From: Adiantum capillus-veneris
Lineage: Eukaryota > Streptophyta > Polypodiopsida > Polypodiales > Pteridaceae
Assembly (NCBI GenBank): GCA_014529385.2
Contig: CM043952.1
Location: 52,677,619 to 52,741,618, forward strand
DNA: 64,000 nucleotides
Reading direction: 5' to 3'
The notes under the pieces were generated by a model. That model had not been told where the DNA came from. It made no database searches and saw nothing but the letters and a program-made list of their open reading frames with translations. Made by a program: the position numbers and the translations under genes. This document shows positions 36,529 to 49,925 of the stretch, in pieces (positions within the stretch are counted from its first letter, which is position 1; each line of letters opens with the position of its first letter).

Positions 36529-38570
36529 TGGTTTCGGGGGTTTGCGTTTGAAAGGTGAGATGGGAAGGCACAGGGCCTCTAGCTATGAGAGGTGAGAGGA
36601 AAAGAGTTGCAACAGACACAATCAATGGAGACAAAACTTGAAATAGACAGCTTGGACCACCGAAACTTGAATATCCAAAACAAACAATGAACATTACCAA
36701 TTTCAATGTTAATTGTGGAGTTTTAAGCTCCTTACATCGGCTTCACTTGCCTTAATTGGCCTACCAAGGTTATCTTTATGATTTTTCTCTCCTTTGTTCG
36801 TCCATTTATGCTTTAAGGTCGAGAGAGAGAGAGAGCCTGATCTTCTCTTCGGCTATGGCTATGGGAGCTTGTTGCATGAAAGTTGGTTATGGAGTTTAGG
36901 TTCGGCTTAGAGTTGTCTTAGCATAGGATTAGAATGGCTAATGGAGTTTAGCTTAAGAGCGGCTCAAAATTACGATGACTATCAAGCTTTGGATTAGGAT
37001 TATGATAGATTGGCTTAGGATTATGATGAATCGGCTTAGGATTATTGGGCTTGAATGAGATTCAAATCGCTAGGGAGGTTTAGCTTAGAATTATGATGGT
37101 TAACAAGCTTTAGCTTAGGATTATCATGGGTTATGGAAGGTTTGCCTTCGGATTCGAGTGGCTAATGAGGCTTAGTATAGGTTTAGGATGGATTATGGAG
37201 GTTTAGTTTTCGAATTTGAATGGGCTTAGGAGACTTAGTATAGGTTATGGCGTTCTTTATTAGAAGCGGCTATGGAAGCTTAGAGTTCAAATGTCTATGA
37301 AAGCGATTAGAGTGGCTTAATAGGTTTAGGATTCAAATTAGCTAAGAGGTTTGGCTCCTACGAGTGAGAGGAAGAAGAAGAAAAGAGAGAGTCCTCCCTC
37401 TTTTTTATACAAGAAGCTTGTGGGTTTGCATGGGGAACCAGTTTTACTATTCTCTGCCAACCCATTAGCGATATCGCTAATGGGCACAGCCCGTTGCTGA
37501 GGTGGCATGGTGGAGTGGTGGGTGCACAAAAATTTGCAAAGATGGGGCCGAATCTAAGTGCCATGGCAAGCTAGACAATTTTTGCTTCATAGGCATCTTC
37601 ATCGGCACCCTCTACTGCCCTGCACAAGCTTGCCTTCCCCTCCATTTCTCTGCTGAACACTGCAGCTTGCCCCCTCCTTCTCTTTCTTTCCCATGGTTCA
37701 CACCCTCATAAGTTTTAGGGTGGCCATGCCTTTTGGTCTTGAGCTTTTGGGCGGCCACTACCCCATCACTTTGGCTTACATATTAACCAAGGAAACAAGG
37801 CAATGCTACATGTTAACCAAGGCAGCATAGCACTAGCTCAGCATTGTTCTCCAATAGCCGTCATTGGTCCGCATTCCAAAGCACCACCAAGCATGACTTC
37901 TTTCTCTACCCAGACCTCTTTTCCAACACCACATTTAACATGCATATCGGCCAAGGCATTGCTTTACACATTTTTCGTGTCTTCGTTAGCCGGCCATGGA
38001 GTAAAAATCTACTGAAATACTAGCTGTCAATGCACTACAAGTGGTGAAATTCTGGAAGAACTGATCGAGGCAACCAAAGTGGTACGCAATTGGCCCCCGA
38101 TGAAACTTGAACTGGCCATATCTTGACAACCAGAACCTCGATTCACAAAATGGAAAGATCATCACGCTCCTCAAAGTGAGCACTTTAGGCCCATGCATTC
38201 ATATCATTTTTGACCGGTTATCAACAGACTGCCTAATCTTTTATGGATCTGCTACTGACTCAAACTTCAAACCGACATAACTTCCTATCTGTAGCTCCGA
38301 TTGATGAGTCGTAAAGACAGGCCTATAGAGCACTTCAAGTACTACAACTCTTATCAATACAGTCCCAACTATGACCACTTCAAGCATACTCACTGTTAGC
38401 ATTATCAAGACATCTTTTGTTTGTCTCTTAGAGCCGCATCTGGTATACTTTTAGCTTAAAAGTGGCTTGTTATAAAGCCCTTACTATTACTACTGAATAA
38501 TCATGTAGGATTAAAATAAACCTAATTGGCATCCCTTTGCTCATTTTCTTGTCATGGAAGCGGAGCTGCA
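36529..38570 (-). repeat. 3' LTR of the gypsy element, with extra 1 kb
   Basis: About 36529-36730 and 37760-38570 match the 5' LTR in order. The intervening stretch of about 1.03 kb (36730-37760) has no counterpart there. That stretch contains many diverged copies of GGCTTAGGATTATGATGG-like words (36890-37330). Confidence 0.75.
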
Positions 38571-38754
38571 CGACCTCCACCCCCTCTGAACCTGCACAGC
38601 CTCCGATCTGTGCCAATTGCACTTAATTTGCTTCATCAAAAACATCATCAAACATATCATCTGATGCATACATAACATTATCTTCTAGAGGTTGATCTGA
38701 ATTGAAATCTTCAATAACAATCTCCCCTTCTTGCTTCTTGGATAGCTTGATCTG

Positions 38755-39780
38755 TTACCCTAAAATAGGCACCTTGAGCACAATGCCATCAAGTTCGCAT
38801 AATTGATTTGTTGCATTATCAAAATCATGTAGCACCATATATGGTCCAAAACACTGTTTAACCATTTTTCGTATATCAATATATTGATTCTCCAAGCTAC
38901 TGTCGTAAACAAGTACCCAATCACCATCTTTGATAGCATGTGGTTGTAGTCTATGATTTCCATAAAATGCTGCTTTATTCTTCAACCTTGCCTCCTTAAG
39001 CTTTTGTTTAGCCTGTTCAATATCTTCTTGATGCCTCTCAAGCTGGCGAGTACGTAGCACAAGAAAACCTTCTGTAGACATACCTTCTTCCCATGGAATT
39101 ATGGTCCAAGTCATAACTACTTCCTCTATACGCATAATGGGTTTTTTCCCGTACATCAACTCAAACAGCATAAAACCTATAACAGATCTGTGTGTAGTGC
39201 GATCAATCCATAAAGCAAATGGCAAGAGTTTAGGCCAATCACCAATGTGCCCTTCACACACCTTCGGTAAAGCTTTAACAATAGGCAGATGTCCTCTTTC
39301 ACTTTTCCCGTTACCTTTTGGATTGTATGCTATAGTGAGAGTGAGTTTAATGCCCATACAAGAAAAACACTCTGGATCTTCATCTGCATCCACCTCTCCT
39401 CTATCGCAGTAATTCTGCCAACACATCCATACCTGGAGATAACATCTTCAAGCAAGAACTTTCATACTGAATGGGTAGCTTTGGTATGCAAAGATCCTCC
39501 TTCAACCTGATTAGTAAGATCTTCTCTAGCAAGAACAATATACCTCATTTGCCACACTCCTACTGGCATTGTAATAAGGTCCACCACCCACTTGTAGTGC
39601 ATAGTCAGTGGATAGGTGGGATGCAATCCATCTCTATGTCACACATTATAATATTGTTGGCATATTAAGCATGTTTTTACAAATTGAACCACATCCTTAT
39701 ACATACCTTTCCACCAATACTGGTCTTTAATCTTGACAAAAGTTGCCCAGACTCCTCTGTGTCCAGCCCATAAACTTTAA
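38755..39780 (-). pseudogene. Gypsy integrase relic
   Basis: The zinc-binding HHCC region is seen around 39770-39640 (GHRGVWATFVKI, CLICQQYY). The catalytic core follows with VVDLITMP and AREDLTNQVEG (about 39610-39490), then GNGKSERGHLPIVKAL carrying the expected Glu (about 39330). The C-terminal part keeps WVLVYDSSLENQ and FGPYMVLHDFD. The pieces lie in different frames with stops between them. Confidence 0.75.
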
Positions 39781-39907
39781 TGAGATTCTTTGATAACCCA
39801 CTTTTGTCAAAAATCACTCTTTCCGATACCCCTCTTGGGTGCTTTGGTTGCTTCCATAAATGTCCATCCTTCAGAAAATAGCTGTAGGCCTTTTTCTTGA
39901 TCCTCTT

Positions 39908-41530
39908 CTAATCTCGGTCACCCCATCCTTCTTCTCTAGTGAGAGTGCTAAGGTAGCTACCAATCATAATCCACTCTTGGTCATAGAACTCCTCAGGAAA
40001 TACTTCAAAAATGTGAGCAATACTACCACAATTGGCATGTAGATAAGAAGACGTGTAGAACTTCAAGCCAACATCATCACTTGTGGTCATCATCCCTTCT
40101 TCATCTTCAAACCTAGCTCTTGATAACATATCTGCAACAGGATTATCTCTACCTGCAATATGATAAAATTCAGGGTTAAGAGACTTAATATAGGCTATCC
40201 ACCATAGCATGGCAATGTCCGAACTAGAGCAGTTTGCAATCATCCCTATTAGTGGCAAACAATTTGTCTCTACTACGACTGAAGCTCCAATAAATTATTC
40301 TTTATTAGACCTTAGAACAGTGGCAACACCCCATAGTTCCCTCTTAACCTTTGGATAACCTCGTTGACGAGCATTGAGCACCTTGGCTCCAAATCTAGCT
40401 ACATACCTGTGTCCTTCTACATCATCTTGACCTTTAGCCCATCCAATACCTGTCGGGCTAGTGTCAACTGTTAAAATAACTAAGCCTTCCGCATTTGTAG
40501 TCGACTTTCCTCAAGGTCCGAGCCTCGAGAAGCATCTTCTTTAATTTCCTGATAGACCGTGTGCGAATTTCTTCCCAAACAAACCTTTTTCCTTTCCTTA
40601 GCAGTTAATACAGCACCTTTGCAACATGAGCAAAGTGTGGCAGCCAAATAAGATAGAACACACATGCACCCAAAAATTGAGGAACTTCAATAACCAAAGA
40701 GCATGTTTCCTTCATTTGTTGGATAGCTTCAACTTTTGTTGGACTCGGCCTTCTACCCTCAGGACTGCACATATGGCCCAAGTTAAGACCTCCTTAGCAC
40801 CAAAAGTTGATTTTTGTCCTAAAAGTGTTAACTTCTTCAAGCCTCGATAAAATAGCATCAGAGTCAGCAATATGTTGAGCAACAACTGCGCCGGAACCCT
40901 CTCTGATTTTTTACCTCGTGTTTGGATCCTTCTTCACATCCTTTAATTGGTAGATCATCAATGAAAGGCATAGTAACATGTGGGATAAAGTCCCTTAATA
41001 CTTTATTCATTCCGTTCATCATATGTGCTACAAAATTAGTAGCACCATGTGGCAGAGTGCACATCCTTACCAAACCAAGAGGAGTATGCATTGTAGTAAG
41101 ATCCCTACTCTCTAAAGCTAACTGGAATTGATCATATCCAAAATAAAGATCACCCATGGAGTAAATAGATCTTCTTGCGAAGGCCTCAGCAAACTCATCC
41201 ACAATTGGGCCAGTACCCACATTGGGGATTGTTACCTTATTAACCGGCTGCATATCCTGAATGAACCTTAACGTACTATTTTTCTTCAAAACAGTAAACC
41301 ATTGATTAGAATGCGGTGCACATGATGGCTCCAAAATTCCCATTTGAATCTTTTCATTAAGAAAATTGATAAGTTTTGGCAAGTTAGCTTTAGAAACTGG
41401 AACAGGACGTTAGCTTCATGGCATATGAGGAACAATGAATATAACCATAGGTGAAACAACACTTGGATCTACACACCCAATCTCACTCGGCTCAAAAGAG
41501 AAAGATTTACCATGTTTTTCAATCATACCT
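39908..41530 (-). pseudogene. Gypsy reverse transcriptase and RNase H relic
   Basis: The best frame (41382-40864) contains LNEKIQMGILEPS, RFIQDMQPVNKVT, SMGDLYFGYDQFQLAL and PFIDDLPIKG. FIDD is the position of the YxDD catalytic site. The connection region (PSPTKVEAIQQ, VPQFLGACVFY) continues in another frame near 40750-40650. The end of RNase H (AGRDNPVADMLSR) is near 40130. Stops and shifts separate the pieces. Confidence 0.8.
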
Positions 41531-42100
41531 TGAAAACACTTGATTTCCTCTTCGTTGAGAAAACCATCTTCTCCAACCTTCACCTATTGCAATGTCTCCT
41601 TAGTAAATTTATGCCCTACATTCTTTGGATTCCTGAGTATAGGTTGTCAAGGAGCTTCTTTGATCACCCCATCACTTTCTTCTGGTAGTGGTTTAGCCAC
41701 TGGTCTCACTTTCTTTGCAATAGTATTGTACTTTGTCTCTACCTGTGCTTCAAGTGCTTTACCTGAATCATCCTCAATATGCATAAGTGCTTCATATATA
41801 CCTAACTCATCATACATGTCCATTGAGTGGACCTTAATCACTTCAGTTCCGCTTTGTAACCCGTGTTGCTTGATCTCCTCAAGCTCTAACATAATATCTA
41901 CCTAAGATACCTCTTCAAAGATCCCTGAAATCACATCATCTGATTCAAGCACATCACATCCCTGCAATTCACTTTGGATACCTAAAACATAATTTTTTTC
42001 CCACTTTGGCAAATCATTAAAGTTATTGAAAGATACTAAACCTTCAGATGTTAACCCCAAAAACCCTGAAGAGAAAGCTTCTCTTTGCAAGAACTTTCCC

Positions 42101-43160
42101 TCACTTGTACCACCATAGTCTCGCTTTATAGTGGCACTCCGAGAAAATCCTGTGCAAACGTGTGTTCTTTAAACTCCTTGCGTATCTTTGGCAATGGATG
42201 ATCATGTAAACTATCTTTGTTCCTGGCATAGTCAAGAATTGAACTTCTTTCTTACCATCTCGGCTTCGAACCCTAGCATAGGCTAAGCCATCATCCAGTA
42301 CCTTGATTTCCATTCGCATAGCCGTAATGTAGAGTTGCCCCAAAATTAATGGATAAGAGGAATGCTCATGTATAAAGAAAATTTTCTCATCACAGATATC
42401 CCCTATAGTTACCTTAACATTTGCACATGCAGCATAGAGGTCGCCTGGAAGCATGTGGGCAGCTCGAATCCGCCAACCATAATCCACATCGATAGGCCAT
42501 TTTCCCTTTTTGTGCAAGCCTTTTTCTATCAAATTTATCTCCGATCCATGATCTATTAGTGCTAAGATCGGTTCTTCAATGTTGCCAAGTTTCACAACAA
42601 GTTTGGTTGTTGCCCTTGCCCAATGAGTCCTTAAGAAATGACTCCTGGGTATACTTTCATTTTCTTCATCTTCATTAAAATGAACATGTCTTACCTCTAG
42701 TACAATTGGGTTTGACACCACCATAGACGACTCTTCTTCTTCAAGATCTGCCAAATATTCTTCATATTCATCCAAAATTGCTTCAATGTGCCAAACCTTC
42801 TCGATCTTAACTGATTCTGGCTCCTGTTCACTTGGTATTTGCCGCTTCCTCTTGATAATATCTATAATCTCCTCGTGGAACTTGCGTTTGGTAATTCCTA
42901 GAATATCACCCAATGTGAGATCCACTTAGCTATTCAAAACACGCTCTTCAAAAACTTTTTGTAGATCTGTAGCTACTCCAATGTCAGATTTAAGCTTATG
43001 TGAGGCTTACCTTGCTTTTTGTCCTTGGGTGCCTCCTCCATAACCACTTCAGGAGTGGGCTTAGGAGTAGGACCTTCCTCTTTTTTGCTGCTAAATCTTG
43101 TCGTCCTTTTTGATGTCCCTGGAACTTCTTCATCTCTTCTCCGCTTTTCTTCCACCATAG
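42101..43160 (-). pseudogene. Gypsy linker and aspartic protease relic
   Basis: 43158-42973 encodes a charged linker (TTRFSSKKEEGPTPKPTPEV). 42925-42101 encodes ALIDHGSEINLIEKGL, where the D-S/T-G triad has become DHG, and LILGQLYITAMRMEIK, the usual second half of the fold. The DHG change would be expected to weaken or abolish activity. Confidence 0.7.
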
Positions 43161-43554
43161 CCTCATTAGCTTAAGAATTAGCAATGAATGCGTACACTGA
43201 GAGGGAATCCACTGGATCGGTCCATCCTATGGTTTCTCAAATTTAATTCCCTACTTGTCGTAGCTTCCTATAAGTTACCTTCTCTGTTTGTGTTGTCTTC
43301 AAAGCATAAGGCCACAATTGACCCTTTGTACCTACACCATCATCATCACCCTTTTCGCAAACCTGCAGCCCATCTATAGCTGCTTCCACAAAAGCAACAT
43401 TGTGTTGTATGTCTTCAACTAGCTTTTTCATGTGGCCCCTACCAAACTTCAAGGGAAGCATTTCACCTATTGCCCTAAGGTGAATCTTCTTACCCTTTTA
43501 GAAAACCACATTCCTTTGTAAGCTTCATCAAACTCATCACATTCCTTAACATAC

Positions 43555-44442
43555 CTGTGGTCTTCACTATCACACCACATGCATCGATCCCAGCCTTTAC
43601 ATGGAGGTTGCTATCTAGGCTCAGAGGTAGATCCCTTTGCAGCTAACCCTTCAAATTTAACAACTTTGAAATTCAACTTTAACTCTTGAATACCTTTCAC
43701 CAACTCTTCTAGAACTGGCTCTTCCACTCTGGGTATTGTCGAGGTTGTTTTCCTCTTCCACAACATCCATGACATCATCCACAATCAGCTTATCAACTCT
43801 CATCTGTTGTTTCACAATCATATTTACTGCTTTAGTGACTATCTTCCAATCAAATGTTAAGCCCAATTCATCTGTTGAATCCTCTAGCAACTGCACTAGA
43901 CTCTTCTGAAGTCGTGGATCAGCAACATCAATGAATAGTTCAACCTTCTGATCCTTCATTGAATGTTGCTCTATCGAGGACAATTGCTCGAATTTATTTT
44001 CAAACTCTCTTAATAATTCTTGTGCAGATAAATTTTTGTTTTTCTTTTGCAACCACTTCATAAAGCTTTTTATGACCTTACCCTTTGTGAATCTTCAAGA
44101 AAACATTCCTCCTGTAGTGCCTTCTTGAATTCCTGCCAATTCGAGACTTGAACCGCCTGAATCTCTTTTATTCGGCCTCTAAGTTTTCGCATTGCAATTA
44201 AATGAAATCCCTCCACTGCATTTTGATCATCGATTCCATTATCTTCCATTGCCTGCTCGTAGATATTGCAAAATTTGCTAATATCCCGACCTTCAAATCG
44301 TTGTAATTTCTTTGTAACTGTGTCAAGCTTTACAAATCTTCTCTTGCAGATTATACTGCTGTTGGGCAGCCTGTTGTTGTTGCATATATGTAGCAAACTG
44401 CTGCATCATTTGCTGCATGGCTGCCTCTTGCGGTGTCGACAT
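43555..44442 (-). pseudogene. Gypsy gag relic
   Basis: The start ATG at 44442 opens MSTPQEAAMQQMMQQF with a Gln-rich stretch. After a shift come FEGRDISKFCNIYEQAM and SNWQEFKKALQEECFLEDSQ, then KNLSAQELLREFENKFEQL. A zinc-knuckle-like CMWCDSEDHRYVKEC lies near 43590, with H-x5-C instead of the usual H-x4-C. Frames are broken at several points. Confidence 0.7.
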
Positions 44443-44480
44443 CTTCCTCCACAAATACTTCTCACCCCAGCTCAATTCAC

Positions 44481-44493
44481 GTCGGGTTCACCA
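44481..44493 (-). promoter_or_regulatory. Candidate primer-binding site of the gypsy element
   Basis: TGGTGAACCCGAC on the minus strand directly abuts the LTR, in the expected place between LTR and gag. I did not identify the matching tRNA. Confidence 0.5.
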
Positions 44494-45585
44494 AGAATCT
44501 CGGGGGATTTATGTTCAAGAGGTGAGCCGGGACGGCACAGGGCCTCTGGCTGTGAGAGGTGCGAGGAAAAGAGTTACAATAGACACAATTAATGGAGACA
44601 AATCTTGAAATAGACAGCTTGGACCACCGAAACTTGAATACCCAAAATGGACAATGAACATTACCACCGCTTAATTTAAATGTTCATGTGGAGCTTACAT
44701 GTTTCATCGGGGGCCAATGCCCTACCACTTTCGCTTACATATTAACCAAGGCAGCAAGGCTATGGTACATATTAACCAACGCAGCATAGTAGTAGCTCAA
44801 CATTATTCTCCAATAGCCGTCATTGGTCCGCATTCCAAAGCACCACCCAATCATGACTTCTTTCTCCAATTGGACCTCCTCTCCAACACCACATTTAACA
44901 TGCATATCAGCCAAGGCATTGCTTTACACATTTGTTGTGTCTTCGTTAGCCGGCCATGGAATATAAATCTACTGAAGTACTAGTTGTTAATGACTACAAG
45001 TAATGAAATTCTGAATAAGATATAGTTTTCCAGAACCTGGATAAAGCTCATAACTTCCCAAATGAAGAACTGATCGAGGCAACCAAAGTGGTACGGAACT
45101 GGCCCCCGATGAAACTTAAACTGGCCATATCTTGATAGTCGGAACCCTGATTGGCGAGCTGGAAAGACGAACACGCTCCTTAAAGTGAGCAATTTAGGCC
45201 CATGCATTCATATCATTTTTGACCCGTTATCAGTAGCTGCCTAATCTGGTACGGATCTGCTATCTACTGACTCAAACTTCAAACTAACATAACTTCCTAT
45301 CTGTAGCTCCGACAAATGAGCCGTAAAGAGAGGCTTATAGAGAAGTTCAAGTACTACAACTCTGATCAATACAATCCAAGATATGGCCACTTCAATCATA
45401 CTCACTGTTAGCATTACCAATACATATTTTGGCCCTTAGAGCCGGGTTCGAGCCGCATCTACATACTTTTAGCTTAAAATTGGCTTTTTAGCAAGCCCTT
45501 ATTACTGCTGAATAATCATGTAGGATTCAAATAAACCTAATTGGTATTCCTTTGCTCATTTTCTTGTCATGCAAGTGAAGCTGCA
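44494..45585 (-). repeat. 5' LTR of the gypsy element
   Basis: About 1.09 kb, collinear with parts of 36529-38570. Shared blocks include ACAGCTTGGACCACCGAAAC (reading plus), CAATAGCCGTCATTGGTCCG and AACATGCATATC(A/G)GCCAAGG. Confidence 0.8.
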
Positions 45586-48080
45586 CGACAAAGGAGCGAT
45601 CCATATTCCTTAGTGGCTGTCAAGAAATGAGTGCAACCAAATGCAAAACAGAGATTGCACGGCCATCCAACATACGAGGTAGTAGACCTACAAGGCAAGC
45701 TTCAATAAACAACAGTGATCACTCAACAAACAACACAAACATGAGTACACAATTTTTTCTAGTGTCCCTTTTGGAGAATGACGAGAAAACTACGAACGGA
45801 AATATTTGTAGCCCACAAAGAAAAGATACTTATGATGCATCACATTGGATGGGTGACGTCGAGTTGCATCAAGTCTAAGACCTAGAATAGACGTTGGTGC
45901 AAGAAAAGTTAGTCCGAGCTAAAACTGTTTCCAAGTAGTGCAAAGAGTGCCTAAAAGTGAGGGATTGGGGGTTTAAGCTGATATGTGAGGCCTAGGCAAG
46001 CAAAGGATGAAAGAAATGTATGCATAATGTGGTATTTTGGACCAATAAGTCTCCACCAAAAAAGGCCTATTGGGGAGTAAATTCAATGTTTTCTAAGTGT
46101 CATTTTGATGCGCAAAAAAGTAGTATTCAAAGCGCTCTAGAATCTAGTCCAAGTGGCTCCTCAAATGAAGCCACGGGGTGAAAGATATTGAGGTTCAAAG
46201 TTTTTACATATACCTAACGGGCAAGGTAGATGGGGAGAGGTGGCCAAAGTTGGTGTCATTAGATAAGAATAAAGAGCTTGAGTTGTGGAACATGCTGATC
46301 TTCTTGGATTGTTGATTGGAGCTTCAAAGAGAAAAAGTTATGGCCAGATGAATGTTTGCCGGAACCAGCTACGTGTCAACTTGTCCGCATTGGGAAGCGT
46401 GCCTGCTAAGAGATTTTGGGCCTTGAGCAGGTTTCAAAATGTTATATGCAGCTTGTGTGGGGCTAGTCGGAATCCACAGCTCATCAAACGGGATCACGAA
46501 GGCTGAGATATTGCAGTTGGAAGCTGGTGCCAAAAGACGACAATACGATGCCAGATGACATTTTCAATTTTGGATGTCCTCGATAGCGGGCTTGGGAAGA
46601 TCAAAGTATGTCAAAATTGGGGTGACTTGTAGCCAATGACCATGTCTGCAAGTGTGGCTTAATGGCTTGGTGATTGGGATTGCAGGAAGTATATGACAAG
46701 CCGATGAAAGTAGGTGGAAATTCTTGAAGCCTTGAGGGCAATTTGGGGGAGGCCTGTCACGTGCTACCGATTTAAACCCACATGCACACAATTGCCCAAG
46801 TTATTCAATGTATATATAGTAGAGAAGGAACTCCCTTAACCAACACAAGGCATGAATCTTGAAGCTCCAAGAGCTCGTGGACATGGCATCGATGGCACCG
46901 CCTGTCTGAGCGATGGGCATGCGCATGTGCTAACGACGGTGGTGGTTTTTGGTGGTTCTTGCAGCAGCTCGGAGATGCCACTCATGCGGGGGTGATGATG
47001 ACATGGTAGTCCTACAAGGCATGTTCTTACAGGGCCGCCCACATGGGCCTGCCCTTTTATTGAAGACAAGGGAGCTTCCAAGGGTTGCCACGTCGCTGTG
47101 CCAACCAAAAGGGGCTCAAAGAGGGGATTCTCAAAGAGAGAGAAGGGGGGAGTGTGTTGAGGTCTTGACCTCTTATCCAAAGTGCTACATGGAGGACAAT
47201 GAATCCCAATTCAAAAAAAAAAGAGCTCTTAGAGCTGTACAAGTGAAAAAAGCCCCACTTTTGTTTTTTGAAAGCGTACCCCCTATAAGAGGATTTGAAA
47301 AAAAAAGTAGGGCTTTTTCGCTAGTTGAGAGAAGGTTTTCCTCTCTGTCTCGGGGGGTGCACTATGTAATAATGTTAATGTATAACGTGAGTTTGATAGG
47401 AGGGGTTTTGAAATGAGAAAATTTTAGGCAATTTAACAGAGATACCTTAAAAGAAGGGTTTTTTATATTCAATTTTGGAAAAAAATCATAAAATAGGAAG
47501 TCATTTTATTCATTTAGACATGTTAAAAGAGGGGTTTTTTTAGTACCCCACGGACGCACGTTATATAGGGGGTACTGAACGGTGAACCCCCCAAGCTTTG
47601 TGTAAACCATAAAGTTGTTGTAACCTCTTGCAAGAATAAATTCATCACTTCCCCCCTCTTGGTGTTGATTCCCCTTCCTCCTCTCTTCCCTTACGCCTAT
47701 ACTTTTCTTGTGTTGTTCCGTGCAACCCCAAACCAAAGTCTGTGTACGCAAAGTAAGAAAGAGAGAGAGGTTTTGTGAGATCGATGGTGTGGAATAGAGG
47801 CATGGGTGTGTGACAGGTGCTAGAGTTTTGGTAAAGCGTGTGCGCATGTTGGTGCAGTAAAACAAGTGTATGCAAAGCAAGAAAAAGAGAGAGGTTTTGT
47901 GTGATTAGTGGTGTGGAATAGAGGCATGGGTGTGTGACAGGTGCTGGATTTTTAAATAAAGTGTGTATGCATGTTGGTGTAGTAAAACAAGGGTATACAT
48001 GTGATATTTTTTGGATTTTGATGGTGAATCCCAGTGGATTGGGGTGTTGTGTTTACCTTGAGCTGTAGCTAGGCATTTTT
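45586..48080. other. Intergenic or old LTR-like sequence
   Basis: No gene is convincing. TGTATATATAGTAGAGAAGG near 46809 is promoter-like, and a gag relic begins about 1.3 kb downstream, so part of this could be an old LTR and leader. I found no second LTR. Confidence 0.4.
47742..47996. repeat. Tandem duplication, unit about 127 bp
   Basis: Two copies share GAGAGAGGTTTTGTG, GTGGAATAGAGGCATGGGTG and GTAGTAAAACAAG-type words in order. Confidence 0.85.
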
Positions 48081-48139
48081 TTGTGTTCTGATTGTGTACC
48101 CCCTTTCCCCTTTCCATCATGTGCCCCCACTGAGGAGCA

Positions 48140-49290
48140 TGCTAATTGCTCCTTATTCCGTGAAGAAAAAAAGAATTTTGCATTGGTAAAGAATTCATCT
48201 CGGAGCTATTGTCCAATTTTGAAAAATGAGGAGATTCTAGATAAGTGGATTGCAAATTTTGAGTTGTATATGCTATCACTACGTATGCCGATGAACAAGG
48301 AAACCAAGATGAAAAATTTTGTGTTGGTAATGCTCGGCAAATACAAAGTATGGTACAAAGTGTTTGAAGGCGAGTCAAGGGTTGCTTAGCCAACTCGACG
48401 GGCAAGGTTCTTATATGAACTTCATAAATAATTGTCCCCATTCAAAATGGATGCCAAACTAAAGGCGCTCAAGCAAGATGTAGGTGAGGAATTATGTTTG
48501 TTGTTGGATCATTTTGAAGCTTTCTAGGCATAGTTGGCGGCAAGTTGGACAAATTTGTGGAGTGCTTACATAATAAAGTGAGGGAAAAGGTAGATTCAAA
48601 AGCCCGGGGAACTATAATGCTGCAGTGGCAATTACGAAGGCAAAGAGTAGGAAAATCAAAAAGAGAATTGAGCAGGGAGTGTCGAGTTATGAAGAGGAGG
48701 TTCTTACTCAACCACAGGGTCCCAAGGATGCTAATCATGAGGAGAAACATGGGAATCGAGGTGTAGCGGTGGTATTGTAGAATTGAGTGAGAATAGTGTA
48801 GGATTTTTCTGAATAAACGTAGGGGTTGTGAATGAGTGTGATGGATAGAGGACATCCAAGAGGAGCAAGGGGTAGGGCAAGGCCGGTGCCTGGGAGATGC
48901 TATAATTATGGAGAATAAGGACATTATGCATCGGACTATCCTCATCCGCCGAGGGAAAAAGGTAATATCTATCCGTTGTTTGGTGGAAGAGTTTAAGCAT
49001 AGCTTAACGGTCCGAGAGAGTAGGTGGTTGAGAATTCAATGCAGCCGACTCCTCTTGATGGCGATGAGTTCCCTAGAGTAAACGTCATTGGTGTGGATAA
49101 GCAGGATGTCAAAGTTTTGTCCAACAAGAAAGCAAGAGTTGAAAGGGAAACAAAGACCGAGTGGGAGATTAGAGCTCGCAAAGGCAAAGAGAAATTGTAC
49201 GAGGGTAGGGAATGTAAGAAATGCGGAATACAATAAGGATCTAGTAGCAAGGAGAGTAGAGAGAGATATGATGCAAAGTAGATTAGTGGC
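48140..49290 (+). pseudogene. Ty3/gypsy gag relic
   Basis: The best frame (48081-48389) carries KNEEILDKWIANFELYMLSL and KNFVLVMLGKYKVWYKVFEG, typical of a gypsy gag capsid. After several stops, a zinc-knuckle word CYNYGE(stop)GHYASDYPHPP appears near 48897-48950. Its wording resembles the knuckle in the fragment at 6755-7951, so the two may come from related elements. Confidence 0.6.
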
Positions 49291-49925
49291 AAATCAAAAA
49301 ATTTAGATTAGCACACTACTACAAAGTGATGGCATCATCCACCCATGCGCTCTGAAGGTAGAGCTTAGATGGAAATTTAGACAACTAGAGCAAGTAGGAA
49401 TACAAGGACTAGAAATCCTTCAACAAGGATGTGTTGTGTGCGTCAAGTGTGCACACCATTCTACCGAATTACTCATGAGAGGGCCTCCTTATATAGATGT
49501 AAGGGAGCCTCTAAATGCCCATGTGCTGCTGCCCTTAGATAGCCAAAGTCCAAGTAGGACTCTCCCAAGTGCCCATCTGTAGCCTCTTTTTAATAGACAA
49601 GTCCTCCTAGAACTCGGACACCGGCCAAGGAAATCCGGCCACTGGCCAAAGACCATGAACAACCGGCCTCCGGCCAACGGATAGCCATTTTTTGATTGTC
49701 TTCGGCCAAGATATTTTGGCAAAATGGAATATTCCAAAAATTTCTCTGTACCATCCATGATCACGAATAGAGATCTTATCACCGTGTGAAGCTTCTCCTC
49801 TTTTGGGGGCCCTACAAATTGTGCAGCATATATTGTGGTGGCAAACTGAGAGAGGTGGGCATTGCAAGTATACCAACAGGGAACAACCAAAACCTAGCAT
49901 GGTTTATTTACTTTTGAAGGCGGGA
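49291..49925. other. Intergenic, CCGGCCA-rich patch
   Basis: Between 49610 and 49710 the word CCGGCCA or close variants recurs about six times in a short space. No gene recognised. Confidence 0.5.

Larger units (their letters stand above)
36529..45585 (-). mobile_element. Degenerate Ty3/gypsy LTR retrotransposon
   Basis: On the minus strand the order is 5' LTR (45585-44494), gag (44442-43555), linker and protease (43160-42101), reverse transcriptase/RNase H (about 41530-39908), integrase (about 39780-38755), 3' LTR (38570-36529). That is the gypsy order, with integrase after RNase H. LTRs share many blocks but differ in length. Flanking TGACA (36524-36528) and CGACA (45586-45590) may be an imperfect target duplication. 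Every domain is crossed by stops or shifts, so the element is dead. Integrase words such as VVDLITMP and protease/RT linker words fit a gypsy lineage found in non-flowering plants; this assignment is tentative. Confidence 0.85.
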
